From Bacteroidota bacterium (GTDB lineage: Bacteria; Bacteroidota; Bacteroidia; Bacteroidales; Bacteroidaceae), in the NCBI GenBank assembly GCA_023458215.1, contig JAEXAJ010000021.1, positions 1-9,008 on the forward strand: DNA of 9,008 nt, in the 5' to 3' direction. The notes below the pieces were generated by a model, which saw only the letters and a list, made by a program, of their open reading frames with translations, was not told the DNA's origin and ran no database searches. This document shows, piece after piece, positions 6,391-9,008 of this stretch (position 1 is the stretch's first letter; every line of letters begins with the position of its first letter). A program made the translations under genes and the position numbers.

Positions 6391-8241
6391 ATGAAAAAAG
6401 TATTTCTAATCTTGGGAACTCTTCTACTTTCCCTTAGCACGTTTGCAGCTATGAATGTCAACAAAATCGACCCGCCGTTCTGGTATACCGGATTGCAAAA
6501 TCCCGAACTGCAACTTATGGTATACGGCGAAGGTATCGGTAATGCATCAGTATCTGTCAACTACCCCGGTGTATCTCTGAGCAGCACTGTCAAGCTGGAA
6601 AGCAACAACTATCTACTGGTCTATCTGAAATTGGACAAAGACGTAAAACCCGGCAAAGTAACCCTCACATTTACTGAAGGCAAAAAGAAACTCGTTAAAG
6701 AATACGAGCTGAAAGCCCGTGCCAAGAAGGGATGTGAACACAAAGGCTTTGATGCTTCCGACGCATTATACCTATTAATGCCCGACCGTTTTGCAAATGG
6801 TAATCCTGACAATGACCAGATTGCCGGTATGATAGATAATAAAGTGGATCGTAATGACCCGAATGCCCGTCATGGAGGCGACCTTGCCGGTATAGAGCAA
6901 CATTTGGACTATTTCACCGACTTAGGTGTAACCGCACTTTGGTTCACCCCGGTATTGGAGAATAATATGACCGGCGGATCTTATCATGGATATGCCACTA
7001 CCGATTATTACAAAGTAGATCCACGATTCGGAACGAACGAAGAATACAAAAAGCTGATTGAAAACTGCCACGCTCGCGATATAAAGGTAGTTATGGATAT
7101 GATTTTCAACCATTGCGGTGTAGATCACCCATGGATAAAGGACATGCCTTCAAAAGACTTCTTCAATAACCCGGACCACAAAAATAACTTTGTGCAGACC
7201 TCTTTCAAACTGACTCCGCACGTCGATCCTTATACTTCTAAATACGACTTCGACCAAATGAATGACGGCTGGTTTGTTACCGCCATGCCCGACTTGAACC
7301 AAAAGAATCCACACGTATATCGCTACCTGGTACAAAACAGTATTTGGTGGATTGAATTTTCTGAAATAGACGGTATCCGCATGGATACTTATCCATATGC
7401 CGACTACGATGCCATGAGCAACTGGATGAAAGAGTTGAACGATGAATATCCCAACTATAACACTGTAGGCGAAACATGGGTTACCGAACCTGCTTATACT
7501 GCTTGGTGGCAAAAAGATTCCAAACTCTCGGCACCTAAGAACAGTAACTTGAAAACCGTTATGGACTTTAGTTTCTTCGACAAGATCAATACAGCTAAAA
7601 ATGAAGAGACTGAAACTTGGTTCAAAGGATTAGACCGCGTATATAATAGCTTTGTTTATGATTTCCTCTATCCTAATCCGGCTTCCGTATTGGCGTTTAT
7701 TGAAAACCACGATACTGACCGTTTCTTAGGTGATGGCGATAACTTGCCTATGTTGAAACAAGCCTCAACTCTACTGCTTACTACCCGCCGTATCCCTCAA
7801 CTTTATTATGGAACAGAGATCATGATGAACGGTACAAAAGGCAAGAGCGACGGTTATGTACGTAAAGACTTCCCTGGTGGATGGGCTTCCGACAAAGAAA
7901 ATGCATTTACTGCCGAAGGTCGTACGAAACTTCAAAATGATTGTTATAACTTCTATAAAACAATCTTGAACTGGCGTAAAGGAAACGACGTCATCGCCAA
8001 AGGTAGCATGACTCAGTTTATGGTTCAGAATGGTGTATATGCTTATGCACGCCAATATGAAGGAAAAACTGTATTTGTAATGCTCAATGGCACCAACGCT
8101 GAGACTACTGTTCCATTGAAATTCTACAAGGAGATACTGAAGGATTCAAAAAGCGGAAAAGATGTTCTGAGCGGAAGAACGATCTCATTCGGCGAAGAGT
8201 TGAAAATGTCTCCCAGAGAATCACTGGTAATTGAACTATAA
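6391..8241 (+). CDS. Periplasmic GH13 alpha-amylase, neopullulanase/cyclomaltodextrinase (SusA-like) type
   Basis: Retaining alpha-glucan hydrolase, probably acting on maltooligosaccharides, cyclodextrins or pullulan in the periplasm. The 616-residue protein has a signal peptide (about 1-20, ending TFAA) and an N-terminal beta-sandwich (about 22-110) with the KIDPPFWYTG...LQLMVYG signature of Bacteroidetes neopullulanases. The GH13 barrel spans about 120-530, followed by a small C-terminal beta domain (about 535-616). All conserved regions are intact: I, DMIFNH (236-241); II, GIRMDTY (328-334) with nucleophile D332; III, VGETW with acid/base E361; IV, FIENHD (436-441) with D441; and V, MPDLNQ (299-304). 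No lipobox is present, so it is probably soluble rather than surface-anchored. It lies between a TPR gene and a convergent aldolase gene, with no susC/susD genes in view. Exact substrate cannot be read from sequence. It carries no O-glycosylation-type motifs, unlike the TPR protein before it. Confidence 0.93.
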   Translation: MKKVFLILGTLLLSLSTFAAMNVNKIDPPFWYTGLQNPELQLMVYGEGIGNASVSVNYPGVSLSSTVKLESNNYLLVYLKLDKDVKPGKVTLTFTEGKKKLVKEYELKARAKKGCEHKGFDASDALYLLMPDRFANGNPDNDQIAGMIDNKVDRNDPNARHGGDLAGIEQHLDYFTDLGVTALWFTPVLENNMTGGSYHGYATTDYYKVDPRFGTNEEYKKLIENCHARDIKVVMDMIFNHCGVDHPWIKDMPSKDFFNNPDHKNNFVQTSFKLTPHVDPYTSKYDFDQMNDGWFVTAMPDLNQKNPHVYRYLVQNSIWWIEFSEIDGIRMDTYPYADYDAMSNWMKELNDEYPNYNTVGETWVTEPAYTAWWQKDSKLSAPKNSNLKTVMDFSFFDKINTAKNEETETWFKGLDRVYNSFVYDFLYPNPASVLAFIENHDTDRFLGDGDNLPMLKQASTLLLTTRRIPQLYYGTEIMMNGTKGKSDGYVRKDFPGGWASDKENAFTAEGRTKLQNDCYNFYKTILNWRKGNDVIAKGSMTQFMVQNGVYAYARQYEGKTVFVMLNGTNAETTVPLKFYKEILKDSKSGKDVLSGRTISFGEELKMSPRESLVIEL

Positions 8242-8242
8242 A

Positions 8243-8330
8243 ACAGTTATAACTGCGTCGGTTCACACTCTTATAAGTGTAAGCCGACACAGTTATATGT
8301 GTAAGCTAATGCAGCTATAAGTGTAAAACC
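8243..8330. repeat. Four spaced, palindromic 12-mers downstream of the amylase gene
   Basis: Related 12-mers start at 8243 (ACAGTTATAACT), 8267 (ACTCTTATAAGT), 8289 (ACAGTTATATGT) and 8311 (GCAGCTATAAGT), spaced 24, 22 and 22 bp. From 8265 the whole 22-bp unit repeats three times, with decreasing similarity. Each copy sits in a small palindrome; ACACT/AGTGT in the second copy is replaced by ACACA/TGTGT in the third, which preserves pairing. Function is unknown. Confidence 0.7.
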
Positions 8331-8337
8331 ACATAAA

Positions 8338-8370
8338 AATAGCCCTTACAAATTACTTGTAAGGGCTATT
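8338..8370 (-). terminator. Intrinsic terminator of the aldolase gene (possibly bidirectional)
   Basis: A perfect 14-bp stem, 8338-8351 with 8357-8370 (core AGCCCTTACAA / TTGTAAGGGCT), encloses the loop ATTAC. Read on the minus strand the stem ends in a T5 run followed by A, 22 bp after the aldolase stop codon. Read on the plus strand it is followed only by a mixed AT tract, so it may end amylase transcripts less efficiently. Confidence 0.88.
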
Positions 8371-8391
8371 ATTATATTAAAGAGGTTTCTG

Positions 8392-9008
8392 TTATGCTAA
8401 CTTATTGTCAGAACCAAGCACGTTAATAATTTTATGCTTGTACAGTTTCTCCATGTTGTCGCGAGCCGGACCGAGATACTTACGAGGATCGAATTCAGCA
8501 GGTTTCTCTGCGAAAGTCTGACGGATAGCGGCAGTCATAGCCAAACGGCTGTCAGAGTCGATATTGATCTTACATACAGAAGAAGTAGCAGCTTTACGCA
8601 ACCATTCTTCAGGAATACCGATAGCAGCCTTCAAAGCACCACCGAACTTGTTGATCGTTTCAACTTCTTCCTGAGGAACTGAAGAAGAACCGTGAAGTAC
8701 GATAGGGAATCCCGGAAGTTTCTCCATCACTGCATCCAAAACATCGAATGCCAAAGGAGGAGGAACCATCTTACCTGTAGCAGGGTCGATAGTACATTGC
8801 TCCGGAGTAAACTTGTAAGCACCGTGAGAAGTACCGATAGAGATAGCCAATGAATCGCAACCTGTACGAGTAGCGAAATCGATTACTTCTTCAGGGTCAG
8901 TATATGTGTGGTGTTCTGCAGAAACTTCATCTTCTACGCCAGCCAATACACCGAGTTCACCTTCTACAGTTACATCGAATTGGTGAGCATATTCAACTAC
9001 TTTCTTAG
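8392..9008 (-). CDS. fba: Class II fructose-bisphosphate aldolase, C-terminal part (5' end outside window)
   Basis: Cleaves fructose 1,6-bisphosphate to dihydroxyacetone phosphate and glyceraldehyde 3-phosphate (and the reverse) in glycolysis and gluconeogenesis, with a zinc ion at the active site. The visible 204 codons run from the window edge (KKVVEYAHQFDV...) to a TAA at 8392-8394. Class II landmarks are present: VEGELG with the conserved glutamate followed by GVEDE, GTSHGAYKF with a zinc-ligand histidine, VLHGSSS with a second zinc-ligand histidine and phosphate-binding loop, and KINIDSDSR with the substrate-binding region. The first zinc histidine and the start codon lie beyond 9008. 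The reading frame stays open to the last base, so this is an edge truncation, not a broken gene. It converges with the amylase gene and has its own terminator. Confidence 0.95.
   Translation of the reverse strand, partial: KKVVEYAHQFDVTVEGELGVLAGVEDEVSAEHHTYTDPEEVIDFATRTGCDSLAISIGTSHGAYKFTPEQCTIDPATGKMVPPPLAFDVLDAVMEKLPGFPIVLHGSSSVPQEEVETINKFGGALKAAIGIPEEWLRKAATSSVCKINIDSDSRLAMTAAIRQTFAEKPAEFDPRKYLGPARDNMEKLYKHKIINVLGSDNKLA

Noticed and set aside
8243..8330. CRISPR array or phage attachment site between amylase and aldolase genes
   Set aside because: Units are short, degenerate and contiguous at 22 bp, with no spacers, no integrase and no tRNA nearby.
8392..8946. Aldolase gene as a complete short gene starting at 8946
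   Set aside because: The codon there is TTG inside conserved aldolase sequence (LGVLAGVEDE); the frame continues open with family-matching residues to the window edge.

Overview
The window reads as chromosomal DNA of a gut Bacteroides or close relative. The reasons are the protein families and their order, moderate GC with AT-rich intergenic DNA, the lack of clear Shine-Dalgarno sites, a SusA-like periplasmic amylase, and several copies of the Bacteroides O-glycosylation motif in exported proteins. Species assignment would need a database comparison.

Left part (65-4769, + strand): a five-gene operon for the last steps of the succinate-to-propionate pathway. Methylmalonyl-CoA epimerase (mce) is followed by the four subunits of a biotin-dependent, sodium-pumping methylmalonyl-CoA decarboxylase in the order A-D-C-B: carboxyltransferase (mmdA), an OadG-type membrane anchor carrying an extra periplasmic lamin-tail-like domain, biotin carrier (mmdC), and membrane sodium pump (mmdB). 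No biotin carboxylase gene lies in the window, which favours decarboxylation with Na+ export over ATP-driven carboxylation. A 144-bp AT-rich element made of 7-bp repeats, containing a long hairpin, separates mce from mmdA. A strong intrinsic terminator (4798-4838) closes the operon.

Middle part (4932-8241, + strand): two genes that look independently transcribed. The first encodes an exported tetratricopeptide-repeat protein of unknown function with seven O-glycosylation-type motifs, and is followed by a 13-bp-stem terminator. The second encodes an intact GH13 alpha-amylase of the neopullulanase/cyclomaltodextrinase (SusA-like) type with a signal peptide; no susC/susD-like genes are next to it here.

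Right part (8242-9008): the amylase gene converges on a class II fructose-bisphosphate aldolase gene on the - strand, whose N-terminal part lies outside the window. The 150-bp gap holds four related palindromic 12-mers spaced 22-24 bp apart, and a hairpin terminator oriented best for the aldolase gene.

The genes are mainly core central metabolism. I see no mobile element, CRISPR array, tRNA, rRNA or defence system. The least explained parts are the two intergenic repeat structures, the lamin-tail/OadG fusion, and the motif-rich TPR protein.
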